Assembly (NCBI GenBank): GCA_021299385.1
Contig: JAJTGZ010000019.1
Coordinates: 1 to 64,000, forward strand
Reading direction: 5' to 3'
DNA length: 64,000 nucleotides
Source of the DNA: Phycisphaeraceae bacterium
GTDB lineage: Bacteria; Planctomycetota; Phycisphaerae; Phycisphaerales; UBA1924
The translations under genes and the position numbers were made by a program. Shown in pieces: positions 42,098-50,184 of this stretch. The first letter of the stretch is position 1; every line of letters begins with the position of its first letter. Under the pieces are notes generated by a model, which was not told the origin of the DNA, made no database searches, and saw nothing but the letters and a program-made list of their open reading frames with translations.

Positions 42098-43369
42098 TTA
42101 CGCGACGCCAGCCTGGTCGGCGGGCTTGGCATCGACCATCGAATCTACCAGGCTCTTTGCCGCCACGCTCTGCTGGATCGCATCGACGGCCAGGGCGACG
42201 ATGCCCATCAGGCGGTGCTGCCAGAGGTGCTTGCCGGCGATCTCGTCTCGGGCGATGGTTGCCATCTGGGCGCGGGCGTCGTGGTCGGCCAGGAGTTGCT
42301 CGGCGTGGGCACAGGCCTGTGAGGGTTCTGTAACGTCGAATGTGCGCAGCAGTGTGGACTGCGTGCCCCTGGTGCCGGCGCAGAATAAACGCCGGACTTG
42401 GAGGCGGTCGTCGGTGATGGTCGCGGCACCACCGGCGAGGCTGAGCAGGAGGCGTTCGCTGATGGCGTGCGTGAACTGCGGGGGGTTGAGGGCGATGGTT
42501 ACCTTGGCGCGTTTGATCCAGGCGGAGATTTGGTCAAACGGCACGTTCCCGGCGTGGCGGACCGTCCCGGTGCAGTGCGGGCCCCATTCGCCCGCGCCCA
42601 GGACCACGACGTTGAGGCCCTGCAGCGCGCGGACGAGGGCGATGCGGCGGCGGGCGTTGACCATCATCGTGCTGGTGCGGAAGACGGCGTTGAGGAGGTT
42701 CCAGTGCTCAGCCGCGGCTAGGCCCGTGGGCATCGACAGGTCGTACGCGCTGGTGAAGGTGAGCGAGGGGTGCTCAAGGCGGAGGGCGACGAGGTCATGG
42801 ACGTTCTTCTCGATCCGCAGTGGCACGGCCTGGCGGCGTTCGAGGAGTTCGGCGGGTGTGGCGATCGAGCCGGTGACGAGCACGTCGATATCGCGTGGTG
42901 TGGTGCCCGCGCCGGCGTGTGTGGGGGTGATGTGGTCGCGGTCGCAGAGGGCCTCGGGATCGACGCCGTGGGGGACGCAGCCGTGGCGGATCGTGGGCCA
43001 GCGGAGTTTGAGGAGTTGTATTTCTTCGTCGCTGGTGGTGGCCAGGCGGTAGCCTGGGGTTTGTGAGGCGAGGTCCCACTGGCGTGTGTCGAAGGCGAGT
43101 GGGCTGTCGACGAGCCAGTTGACCAGGGGCATGGGTCGTGCGCTGGGTGGGAGGCCCCGGCTCAGGAGGGTGTGGACATCGGTGCTCAGGACGTTGAAGA
43201 AGACGCCGAGGGCGCGTTCGTCATCGGCGATGCGCTCGGCGTTGACGGTCATGCCCGCGCGGAGGAAGGCCCCGGCGACCTCGACGCCGAAGCGGCCGAG
43301 GAGGCCGTAGCGCGAGGAGTAGTCCACGGGCACGCGTGCGTGCCGGAGGTGCTGGAGCGCGGGGATCAT
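42098..43369 (-). CDS. CgeB-like glycosyltransferase family protein
   Basis: 423 residues. The C-terminal half resembles the GT-B family with the CgeB-type signature: VVLGAGEWGPHC, then VTIALNPPQFTHAISERLLLSLAGGAATITDD, where nucleotide-sugar binding is expected. The N-terminal half (GRFGVEVAGAFLRAGMTVNAERI, MPLVNWLVDSPLAF) fits the DUF3880/Spore-maturation type. Predicted to be cytoplasmic; donor and acceptor are unknown. A single gene between a small basic protein and a strong terminator. Confidence 0.72.
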   Translation of the reverse strand: MIPALQHLRHARVPVDYSSRYGLLGRFGVEVAGAFLRAGMTVNAERIADDERALGVFFNVLSTDVHTLLSRGLPPSARPMPLVNWLVDSPLAFDTRQWDLASQTPGYRLATTSDEEIQLLKLRWPTIRHGCVPHGVDPEALCDRDHITPTHAGAGTTPRDIDVLVTGSIATPAELLERRQAVPLRIEKNVHDLVALRLEHPSLTFTSAYDLSMPTGLAAAEHWNLLNAVFRTSTMMVNARRRIALVRALQGLNVVVLGAGEWGPHCTGTVRHAGNVPFDQISAWIKRAKVTIALNPPQFTHAISERLLLSLAGGAATITDDRLQVRRLFCAGTRGTQSTLLRTFDVTEPSQACAHAEQLLADHDARAQMATIARDEIAGKHLWQHRLMGIVALAVDAIQQSVAAKSLVDSMVDAKPADQAGVA

Positions 43370-43400
43370 CTTGTTCTATCGGCACACGGGTGCACTGGGC

Positions 43401-43444
43401 CAGAAAACGAAAAGCCCCATCCCCGGCGGATGCCGGGGATGGGG
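43401..43444 (-). terminator. Rho-independent terminator of the secreted-protein gene
   Basis: Perfect 13-bp arms (43415-43427 and 43432-43444) reading CCCCATCCCCGGC and its complement around a 4-base loop. On the minus strand CTTTTCGTTTTCTG follows. It is 48 bp past the stop of the gene at 43492-45252. Confidence 0.92.
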
Positions 43445-43491
43445 GAGAGGCCGGGGGGTTCGGGCGTGGAGGGTGTGGGCGGCGTGTGGGC

Positions 43492-45252
43492 TTAGAACTT
43501 GGGCTTGCCTGAGTCGCGTTTCTGGTCGGGCTCCATCGGCTCTTCGGGCTGCTCGTTCTGATTCTCCTGGGCGTCGCGGAAGGCCTTGGCGACGCTGCTG
43601 CCGGTCTTGATGACGGCGGCGGGGATGACGATCGAGGCCTGCATCGAGCCGTTGGCGGGGGCGATGGCCAGGCCGACTGGGGGGAGGTCGTCGGGTATCT
43701 GCACGTTCAGGGGCATGCCGGTGAACATCGCGACGGTCGGCAGGGCGGTGTCGAGGATTCCTTTGACGCCGACGAAGACCTCGGCGAGGCGGTCCTTGGG
43801 GAGCAGTTCGGCGGTGGAGGCCATGGGCTTATCTTTGGCGAAGGTGCCCTCCCCTTTGCTGAAGGCGAGCATGCCTGCGCGCATCATCTCGCTGCTTTTG
43901 CCCAAGGTGGTTGCGACGGCACCTTCCATGGGGGCGATATACCCGCTGGGCCCGCCGGACATGCCAAAGAGGATGTTCATCATCTGCGGTGGGATGTCGG
44001 GGTCGGGGGTGAGTTTGAACGTGTAGCTTTCGACCTTGGTGCCGTCGATATCGGCGGCGTTGGGTGTGAAGGTGGCCTTGCCGATTTTGTCCTGCTCGTA
44101 TGCCTCGGTCATGGCGGTGCGCATGAAGTCGAGGTAGGCGTTTGGTTCGGTTGTGAGCGAGAAGGAGAAGGTGCGCGACAGAACGCCCGCCATGGCCCCG
44201 CCGGGGTTAACACCGATGACCGCCGCACTGCCGGTGGTCTTTTCGAGCATGAGTTTGTTGCTGGCGGCATTGACCTTTGCGCCCGGCGCGGTCTCGTTTT
44301 GCGGGATCTGGCCGAGGAGTTTGCGGAGTTCGGGGCTGCTCAGGTCCAGGCCCATGGCGACGAGGTACGGCCCCATCGGCAGGCGTGCCGTCAGGCCCGG
44401 GGCGACCCCCTTGAGGGAGGCGATCTTGGACATCGGCGAGTCGGCCTTGAAGGTCGAGATCATGTGCAGCCCGACGCCGGCGTCGGAGAGGTCGAGGGCG
44501 AAGGTCGCCATCGTTGCGTCGTTGAGGACGTTGTCCATGAACCACTTGACGGCGGCGGTGTTGGGTTCCTGCCCGCCCATGGCGGCCATGTCCTCGATTT
44601 GCTCCTCCATGTTCTTGAAGCCCTCGTCGATGAGGGGGCGGGCCTTGAGGACATCGACCATGATGGTCAGGTCGCTGGTGTCGGCAACGGCGCTGGCGCG
44701 TGCGCCCAGGGCCTTGGTGTGGGCGGGGAGTTGGCCTGGGGCGAAGCTGAGTGTTTCGAGGATGCCCTTCTCGATCGAGAGGGCGACGAGGCCGCCGTCG
44801 ATCTTTTTGGTGAACATCTCTTTGTCGTTGATGGTGACGGGGTCGATGCCGGCGGTGGGCTTGCCGCCGACGGTCTTGACGAAGGCGTCGTAGTCGGCCT
44901 GGAAGAGCAGTGCGCCCTTGGGCGGGCGCGGCTCGGTTAACTCACCTCTTTTGGCTGTGGCCTTGTCGCCCGGGCCGCCGAGGTCGGTGATGACGACGGC
45001 GAGGGGGCCTTTGCGGTCGATCTTGTCCATGCCCGGGAACTGGTTGAGGAGCATGTAGGGGTCTGTAGCCTCGGGTGTGCCGGTCCAGGCGCCGACTTTG
45101 CCTGCGTCGGTGCCGAGTTGCTCGAGGTTGGGGACGACGATGACGGCGGGGTTCCCGGCCGGGACGCGGTCCATGATCGGCGGGAGGGCGAGTGCCGAGC
45201 CTGAGGCGAGTGCGAGCAGGAGGGTGGTGGGGAGGAGCATTCGACAGTTCAT
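43492..45252 (-). CDS. Secreted protein of unknown function (DUF3352-like)
   Basis: 586 residues from ATG 45252, chosen because AAAAGGA lies just upstream and a signal peptide follows directly (MNCRMLLPTTLLLALASGSA). The mature protein begins with LPPIMDRVPAGNPAVIVVPN and consists of alternating beta and helical repeats: VALSIEKGILETLSFAPGQL, MATFALDLSDAGVGLHMIST and later AGMLAFSKGEGTFAKDK. This is the pattern of DUF3352-type exported proteins, though I assign it only tentatively. The C-terminus is acidic and Glu/Pro/Gln-rich. A strong terminator follows, and the gene is divergent from the queD-like gene. Confidence 0.7.
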   Translation of the reverse strand: MNCRMLLPTTLLLALASGSALALPPIMDRVPAGNPAVIVVPNLEQLGTDAGKVGAWTGTPEATDPYMLLNQFPGMDKIDRKGPLAVVITDLGGPGDKATAKRGELTEPRPPKGALLFQADYDAFVKTVGGKPTAGIDPVTINDKEMFTKKIDGGLVALSIEKGILETLSFAPGQLPAHTKALGARASAVADTSDLTIMVDVLKARPLIDEGFKNMEEQIEDMAAMGGQEPNTAAVKWFMDNVLNDATMATFALDLSDAGVGLHMISTFKADSPMSKIASLKGVAPGLTARLPMGPYLVAMGLDLSSPELRKLLGQIPQNETAPGAKVNAASNKLMLEKTTGSAAVIGVNPGGAMAGVLSRTFSFSLTTEPNAYLDFMRTAMTEAYEQDKIGKATFTPNAADIDGTKVESYTFKLTPDPDIPPQMMNILFGMSGGPSGYIAPMEGAVATTLGKSSEMMRAGMLAFSKGEGTFAKDKPMASTAELLPKDRLAEVFVGVKGILDTALPTVAMFTGMPLNVQIPDDLPPVGLAIAPANGSMQASIVIPAAVIKTGSSVAKAFRDAQENQNEQPEEPMEPDQKRDSGKPKF

Positions 45253-45426
45253 TGAGGGGTCCTTTTCCAGACACACGCCCAGTACCCGACACAGGAGATG
45301 GGCGCGCGGTCGCGGGCAAGACTAGACACCCCGTCTATCGGGCCGGTGGGATTTGGTTTCAACCAAACGGGGTCCGAATGGGGTGGATTGTGCTGGTGGG
45401 GCAGATGTTGGCAACAATCTGGGCTG

Positions 45427-45888
45427 ATGCCATACCGAGTCTGCAAATCGTTTACGGTTGAGTCTGGGCACATGCTCAGCAAGCACCCCGGGCTGTGCCG
45501 GTATCCGCACGGGCACAGCCGAAGGATTGATGTGGTGCTGCTGGCCGAGGGTCTGGGGCCTGGGGACATGGTGTGTGATTTCAAGGCGTTGAAGCTGGCA
45601 GTTCTTGCGCACATCAAGCGTTTGGACCATGCGTTGGCGGTCAACAGCGGGGACCCGATGCTGGGGAAGTTGCAGGCCGGGGAGCAGCGGGTGGTGGTCT
45701 ATGAGGGGTTGGACCCGACGACGGAGGTGATGGCGAAGGATATTTATGACCTGTTGCGGGGGGAGGTTGTTGCGGGGAGGGTGTATACGGATGAGGATTC
45801 GTTGACGTATCGGTTCCCGCCGGGGTTGCGGGTGGAGCGGGTGCGTGTAACGGAGACGGCGAGCACATGGGCGGAGTACTTTGAGTAG
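45427..45888 (+). CDS. queD: 6-pyruvoyltetrahydropterin synthase / QueD family protein
   Basis: 153 residues from ATG 45427. Tunnelling-fold enzyme using dihydroneopterin triphosphate; in bacteria usually QueD (carboxytetrahydropterin synthase, queuosine precursor). Zinc histidines are H15 (ESGHML), H28 and H30 (YPHGHS), and the catalytic cysteine C24 is four residues before HGH as in the family. Downstream are DFKALK, RLDHALAVN and the terminal VTETASTWAEYF. Its start has no close Shine-Dalgarno. The reading frame extends upstream through noncoding DNA. No other queuosine gene is near, so PTPS-type activity cannot be excluded. Confidence 0.88.
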   Translation: MPYRVCKSFTVESGHMLSKHPGLCRYPHGHSRRIDVVLLAEGLGPGDMVCDFKALKLAVLAHIKRLDHALAVNSGDPMLGKLQAGEQRVVVYEGLDPTTEVMAKDIYDLLRGEVVAGRVYTDEDSLTYRFPPGLRVERVRVTETASTWAEYFE

Positions 45889-45932
45889 ATGGGTGCCCGC
45901 GTTTGGGTAGCCAAGGCTGCTATCTTCCGCCC

Positions 45933-47549
45933 GTGCCTGAAGCCCCTGCAAGTACCACCCGGGCCCACCCTGAAACCCAGACGCTCGGCCGGGCTGTGCG
46001 CGCGACAGGCCTGGTTACGCTCGGCTCGCGCGTCTTTGGGATGGTGCGCGATGTACTCATCGGGCGCATCTTTGGGGACACGGCGACCGGCTCGGCGTTT
46101 GCCGCGGCGTTTGCGGTGCCGAACATGTTCCGGCGGCTCTTTGGCGAGGGTGCCCTCTCGGCGGCGTTCGTCCCGGAGTATGCACAGGCCCACAAGCACG
46201 ATGCACCGCTGGCGGGCCAACTCGCCTCGCTGACGCTGCGCTGGCTTGGGCTGGCCACGGGCGTGCTCACGGCGGTCATCGAGGTTGGGCTGCTGATGGT
46301 GCTGGTCTTTGCGCCGGGGGATGCCGAGCGGAGGTTGTCCATCACGCTGCTGATGGTGATGCTCCCGTTCATGCCGATGATCTGCTTGGCAGCGATCCTG
46401 GCCGGGATGCTGCAGGTGCACAACCGCTTCGCGGCGGCGGCGAGCGGGCCGATTCTTCTCAACGCGTTCATCATCGTTACGGGGTTGTACTTTGTCCTCG
46501 TGGGCGGGCGCGGGGACGCGACGATCGCCTATGCACTCGGCGTGGCGACGGTGCTCTCGGGCGTTACCCAGGCGGCAACGTTCTGGTGGATGCTGCGGAA
46601 GGAAGTAGCTTGGTCCCGGCACGACGCCCGCGCGCGTGCCACGGCCGGGCGCATGCTGCGGACGTTTATCCCGGTGATGATCGGGCTGGGGACGCTGCAG
46701 CTGAGCACGTTGATCGACACGGTCATCGCGATGTGGCCGATCTGGATCGGGCCGACGATGCTTGGCCGGCCGGTGCCGCTGGATGAGGGGAGCAACGCGA
46801 TTATCAGCCTGACGAGCCGGCTGTACCAGTTCCCGCTGGGGGTCTTTGGGATCGCCGTGGCAACGGCGGCGTTCCCGCTGATGGCGCGTGCGGCCGATGA
46901 TCCGGGGAGGTTCATCGAGGTGCTTCGGCGTGGGCTGCGGCTGTCGCTGCTGATCGGCCTGCCGGCGAGCGTGGGGCTGGCGCTGGTGCGGCACGACCTG
47001 GTCTTTGTCCTCTTCGCCGGGGGCAAGGGTGGATTTTCACCCGAGGGGGTTGCACGGGCGAGCAGTGTGCTGCTGGGCTTTAGCACGGCGGTATGGGCGT
47101 ACTCGCTCAACCACGTGCTGACGCGCGGGTTCTATGCACGCAAGGACACCCGCACGCCCATGCGTGTGGCGATCGTGATGGTGCTTGTCAGCGTGGGGCT
47201 GAACTTCACGCTCATCTGGCCGCTGCGCGAGGCGGGGCTAGCGTGGGCGACGGCGGTTAGCCAGGTGATCCAGACGGTCGTGCTGCTGGTGCTGGCCGGG
47301 CGGAAGTTGCACGCCGGGGCGATCCTAGATGGGCCGACGCGCCAGGCGATGGCTCGCACGGCTGGGATGGTGCTGGCGATGGGTGTGTGCGTCTGGGGCG
47401 TGCTGCACGTGTGGCCCGCGGTGGTGCTGTGGCGTGAGCATGCGTTGCGGCTGGGCGTGGCGGCGGGGGTGGGGATGGCCGTGTATGGGGGGATGTGCGT
47501 GGGGCTGCGTGTGCCGGAGCTGGCGTGGCTGCGCGGGCGTGGGGGTTGA
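45933..47549 (+). CDS. murJ: Lipid II flippase MurJ
   Basis: 538 residues from GTG at 45933 (an earlier TTG at 45903 is possible). MATE-like (MVF) exporter that flips lipid II across the inner membrane for peptidoglycan synthesis. About 14 helices; hallmarks are LGSRVFGMVRDVLIGRIFG, AFAVPNMFRRLFGEGALSAAFVPEY, MLPFMPMICLAAILAGMLQ, and LYQFPLGVFGIAVATAAFPLMA. The arginines in RVFGMVRD and NMFRRLFGEG line the transport groove. A plausible role in planctomycetes, which do make peptidoglycan. It follows queD by 44 bp. Confidence 0.94.
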   Translation: MPEAPASTTRAHPETQTLGRAVRATGLVTLGSRVFGMVRDVLIGRIFGDTATGSAFAAAFAVPNMFRRLFGEGALSAAFVPEYAQAHKHDAPLAGQLASLTLRWLGLATGVLTAVIEVGLLMVLVFAPGDAERRLSITLLMVMLPFMPMICLAAILAGMLQVHNRFAAAASGPILLNAFIIVTGLYFVLVGGRGDATIAYALGVATVLSGVTQAATFWWMLRKEVAWSRHDARARATAGRMLRTFIPVMIGLGTLQLSTLIDTVIAMWPIWIGPTMLGRPVPLDEGSNAIISLTSRLYQFPLGVFGIAVATAAFPLMARAADDPGRFIEVLRRGLRLSLLIGLPASVGLALVRHDLVFVLFAGGKGGFSPEGVARASSVLLGFSTAVWAYSLNHVLTRGFYARKDTRTPMRVAIVMVLVSVGLNFTLIWPLREAGLAWATAVSQVIQTVVLLVLAGRKLHAGAILDGPTRQAMARTAGMVLAMGVCVWGVLHVWPAVVLWREHALRLGVAAGVGMAVYGGMCVGLRVPELAWLRGRGG

Positions 47550-47596
47550 GGGCACAGGCCGACTGATTGCAGCCGCACGCGGCAGGCAAGCGTGTT

Positions 47597-47703
47597 GCTT
47601 TGCCACTATGCCACTATGCCACTATGTCACTGTGCCACTTTGCCACTTTGCAACTTTGCAACTTTGCAACTGTGCCACTATGCCACTGTGCCACTGTGTT
47701 GTT
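47597..47703. repeat. Tandem 9-mer words: CCACTATGC / CCACTTTGC / CAACTTTG
   Basis: About a dozen copies of a 9-base unit (TTGCCACTA-like) drifting from CACTATG to CAACTTTG and back. Related word arrays occur at 11575-11640 and 26098-26136. Copies are adjacent with no spacers, and they lie past the murJ stop. Confidence 0.85.
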
Positions 47704-47724
47704 TGGCAACCCAGCCCGAGCCAA

Positions 47725-47759
47725 CCCCACCCCTGCCCCCTGCCTCGGGGGAGGGGTTG
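47725..47759 (-). repeat. R1 repeat, copy 7 (one arm changed)
   Basis: Minus-oriented copy with the inner arm altered to GCCCCCTGCCTCGGGGGAGG. It lies 14 bp past the stop of the OmpA-domain remnant, which is in the same orientation. Confidence 0.85.
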
Positions 47760-47772
47760 CATGCTAACAAAG

Positions 47773-47980
47773 TTACTGGCTGCTGGGGTCGTGCAGGTAG
47801 GGGTCTGTTGGCACGGCGTCGCGTGTAACGATCAGTTCGACGCGTTGGTTGCTGCGGCGGGCCAGGATGTCCTGGGCGACGGGGGTGGCGCGTTCGTTGT
47901 CGGCGCAGGAGACCAGGCGGAGTTGCCGCCGGGGGATGCCGGCCGAGCAGGTGTCAAGGTCGATGACGGCGGTGGCGTGG
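47773..47980 (-). pseudogene. Remnant of an OmpA/MotB C-terminal peptidoglycan-binding domain
   Basis: In this frame about 65 codons read HATAVIDLDTCSAGIPRRQ, then LRLVSCADNERATPV, then ILARRSNQRVELIVTRD and a short tail. This is the last third of an OmpA-like domain: the region after the Asp-rich loop, the GIP-xx-L turn, and the NRRVE-type arginine helix (SNQRVEL). The first two-thirds and any signal peptide are absent. Just upstream the frame runs into a Pro/Lys-rich sequence shared out of frame with the peptidase C-terminus. It has no start codon of its own, so it is a gene fragment left by a deletion, or the peptidase and it are joined by a frameshift. Confidence 0.65.
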
Positions 47981-49267
47981 CTTTGGGTTTGTTTTCGCGT
48001 TGGGCTTTGCTTTGGTCTTGGGCTGGGCTTTGGGCTGGGCTTTGGGCTTGGGCGTTGCGTCTGGGGGTTCGCCGAGCACATATGCCTTGCGTTGATACAG
48101 CTCGTCAAAGAGGGCGCTTTGGCTGTCGGGCTCGGGCAGGTGGACGCCGAGGGCGACGAGCAGGTCGATGAGGCCGAGGTAATCGCCGGTGTGGATGAAC
48201 TCGCGCTCGCAGCGTGGTGGGCCGAACTTGTGCCGGTCGTAGGTGCCGGCTTGCAGTTCTGTCAGGTGTGGCATGTTGTGGTAGTTGCCCAGCGGGAGGC
48301 AGAGGCAGGTGGCCTCGTACCCGGATCGGCAGTAGACACTCGCCTCGCACGCGCCGCCGGCCATGAGTTTGCGTTGCCAGGGGCGTTTTGTTGTGCCCTT
48401 GGCTTGGCTGGCCTTGGGGATGGCAGGGCCGCCGAAGATTTGCTCGGCCCGTGCGGCACAGGCGTCGGTGAGCCAGGGTGTGAAGATGCTCATGCGGTCG
48501 CCGACGCGGACGATCGGGCCCCCGCCGAGGGGGCTGTCGGCAAAGGACCGGCTGTTCTCAAGGGCCAGCACGCGCGAGCCTTTGGGCATCGTCTTGAGCC
48601 TGCACGCGGCGATGGCGCCGATGAACCCGATCTCTTCGGCGCGCGTGAGCAGCACGCGCACGTCGCCGATCTTTTCGCCCGCGGCCTTGCGCGCGGAGAG
48701 TTCCTCGATCGCGCAGAGTGCGGCTGCCACGCCCGTCAGGTCGTCGCAGCCGTGGGTGTGCAGGAGGCCTGCGCCGTCGATCTGTGCTGGGGGCAGCCGC
48801 CAGGTCGCAACATCCCCCACTGCCGGCTCGCAGGGGACCAGGCCGGCCGAGTCGTCGAGTTCGGCCAGGTAGTGCTTGCCGGCGGGGGTTTCGGTATCCG
48901 CCGGGCCGGTGAGGGTGGCCGAGACTGGCCCTTGTGCGGTGTGCAGTGTGATGGGCGCGAGCTCGAAGAAGGCGTCCATGACGCCGCCACGGAAGGAGAG
49001 CTCTAGGACGCCGGGGGCGACGATGCGCTCGACGACAAAGGCGGGGTGGTCTAAGTGGGCGGTGATGAACAGGGGCTTGCCCGGCTTGGGACGCTTGCTG
49101 GTCGGGGCGAGTGTGATGACGACATTCCCGGCTTTGTCGGTGCTTTTGCGCAGACCGGGGCGTGCGGCCAGCCAGGCGTCGATGAAGGCGAGGACGCGCC
49201 CCTCGCGCCCCGCGGCGGTTGGGATTTGCGTCAGGTCCACCGCCAGTTGCAGGCGTTTATCGCTCAT
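47954..49267 (-). CDS. M42-type (M20/M42 superfamily) metallopeptidase
   Basis: 437 residues from ATG 49267. Predicted co-catalytic zinc aminopeptidase. Ligands and catalytic residues can be followed: TAHLDHP (His-x-Asp), GCDDLTGVAAAL (bridging Asp), RAEEIGFIGA (catalytic Glu plus Glu ligand), and the closing CLPLGNYHNMPH with a late His. The apical domain inserts between the first two motifs (about 100-190). The terminal 32 residues (KPKAQPKAQPKTKAKPNAKT and a basic end) are low complexity and probably reflect the rearrangement that joined this gene to the OmpA remnant. It overlaps the preceding small gene by 11 bp. Confidence 0.85.
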   Translation of the reverse strand: MSDKRLQLAVDLTQIPTAAGREGRVLAFIDAWLAARPGLRKSTDKAGNVVITLAPTSKRPKPGKPLFITAHLDHPAFVVERIVAPGVLELSFRGGVMDAFFELAPITLHTAQGPVSATLTGPADTETPAGKHYLAELDDSAGLVPCEPAVGDVATWRLPPAQIDGAGLLHTHGCDDLTGVAAALCAIEELSARKAAGEKIGDVRVLLTRAEEIGFIGAIAACRLKTMPKGSRVLALENSRSFADSPLGGGPIVRVGDRMSIFTPWLTDACAARAEQIFGGPAIPKASQAKGTTKRPWQRKLMAGGACEASVYCRSGYEATCLCLPLGNYHNMPHLTELQAGTYDRHKFGPPRCEREFIHTGDYLGLIDLLVALGVHLPEPDSQSALFDELYQRKAYVLGEPPDATPKPKAQPKAQPKTKAKPNAKTNPKPRHRRHRP

Positions 49268-49529
49268 CCCCGATGGTAGGGGCAAGGGCCAGGCCCGCGA
49301 CCTGGCCCAGCAGCAGTTGCACCGCCAGCACCTGTCCCGCGCTGGGGCGACCGGCGGGCAGGGCCGAGCAGAGGTGCAGGGGGACGCGCAGGCGTGTGCC
49401 GGCGGTGCCCCCGGCCTGCTGCTGGACGCTGGTCTGCACGAGCAGGTCAAAGTAGGTGTCGCCGTGTACGCTCAGGGGGGTGCACTCGATGACGACGCAG
49501 GTGATCGTTCCCATCATCGGCAGGGTCAT
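49257..49529 (-). CDS. Small conserved-looking protein of unknown function
   Basis: 90 residues from ATG 49529. It begins MTLPMMGTITCVVIECTPLS, has a beta-rich centre (HGDTYFDLLVQTSVQQ, RLRVPLHLC) and ends in a hydrophobic helix (QVLAVQLLLGQVAGLALAP). No family is recognised. It ends 11 bp inside the peptidase gene, and starts 16 bp after the lipoprotein stop, so the three genes form a tight unit, which is the main reason for believing it is real. Confidence 0.55.
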   Translation of the reverse strand: MTLPMMGTITCVVIECTPLSVHGDTYFDLLVQTSVQQQAGGTAGTRLRVPLHLCSALPAGRPSAGQVLAVQLLLGQVAGLALAPTIGDER

Positions 49530-49545
49530 GGGCGGGCTCGCGCGA

Positions 49546-50142
49546 TCATTTGGGAGGTTGGTTCTGTGCACTGGGCCAGGGGACGATGCCCGAGGCGGAC
49601 AACTCTCGGCTAAGGCCAGCGACCTGCCACGTTACGCGCACGGGCACGTCGCGCCCGGGGGTGAGGGAGAGCCGCTGGCCGGGTTGGGAGTCGAGGTTGG
49701 CCTGGGCTTGTGCGCCAGCCGAGATCGAGAGGACGTAGGTGCGAGTGAGGCTGTCGTAGAGCATGGCGTTGGCCTGCGGGGTGGTGATATCCAACCAGCC
49801 GGAGAAGGCCCCGGGGCCGCTGCCGGCGACGATGCCGACGGCCCCGGGCCAGTTGACGCCCAGGCCCGAACTGTCGAGCAACTCGGCACAGACGACCAGT
49901 CGTGGGCCGCCGGGGGCGTCGGGCTCGATGCGGGAGAGTGGGTGGATGCGCAGGCCCACGGGTGCGAAGGAGGCGACGACGGCCTGTGCATCGGGGAGGC
50001 GCAAGTCGGCGGGGATCGTGCCGCCGTTGAGCCTTCCCTGCCCGTTAGGCCCGTTGGAGCACGCGCACAGGCCCACGGCCAGGCCCAGCAGTGCCGGGCA
50101 GAGCAGACGGGCAGGGATCGGGTTGGATATGCCCTTGCACAT
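49546..50142 (-). CDS. Lipoprotein of unknown function
   Basis: 198 residues from ATG 50142. A lipoprotein signal (LLCPALLGLAVGLCACSNG) gives a lipobox ending at the second cysteine of LCACS. The mature part has a beta-rich region: VGLRIHPLSRIEPD, RLVVCAELLDSSGLGV, FSGWLDITTPQANAMLY, and a final PVRVTWQVAGLSREL. The order of these strands is consistent with a small all-beta domain. No family recognised. First gene of the lipoprotein/small-gene/peptidase unit. Confidence 0.7.
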   Translation of the reverse strand: MCKGISNPIPARLLCPALLGLAVGLCACSNGPNGQGRLNGGTIPADLRLPDAQAVVASFAPVGLRIHPLSRIEPDAPGGPRLVVCAELLDSSGLGVNWPGAVGIVAGSGPGAFSGWLDITTPQANAMLYDSLTRTYVLSISAGAQAQANLDSQPGQRLSLTPGRDVPVRVTWQVAGLSRELSASGIVPWPSAQNQPPK

Positions 50143-50184
50143 CTGGGTGGATACTAGCAAAGCGGGCACGCGCGCCCGCGTGGG

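Noticed and set aside
47597-47703. CRISPR-like tandem words after murJ
   Set aside because: Units are 9 bases, adjacent without spacers, and drift in sequence. There are no cas genes.
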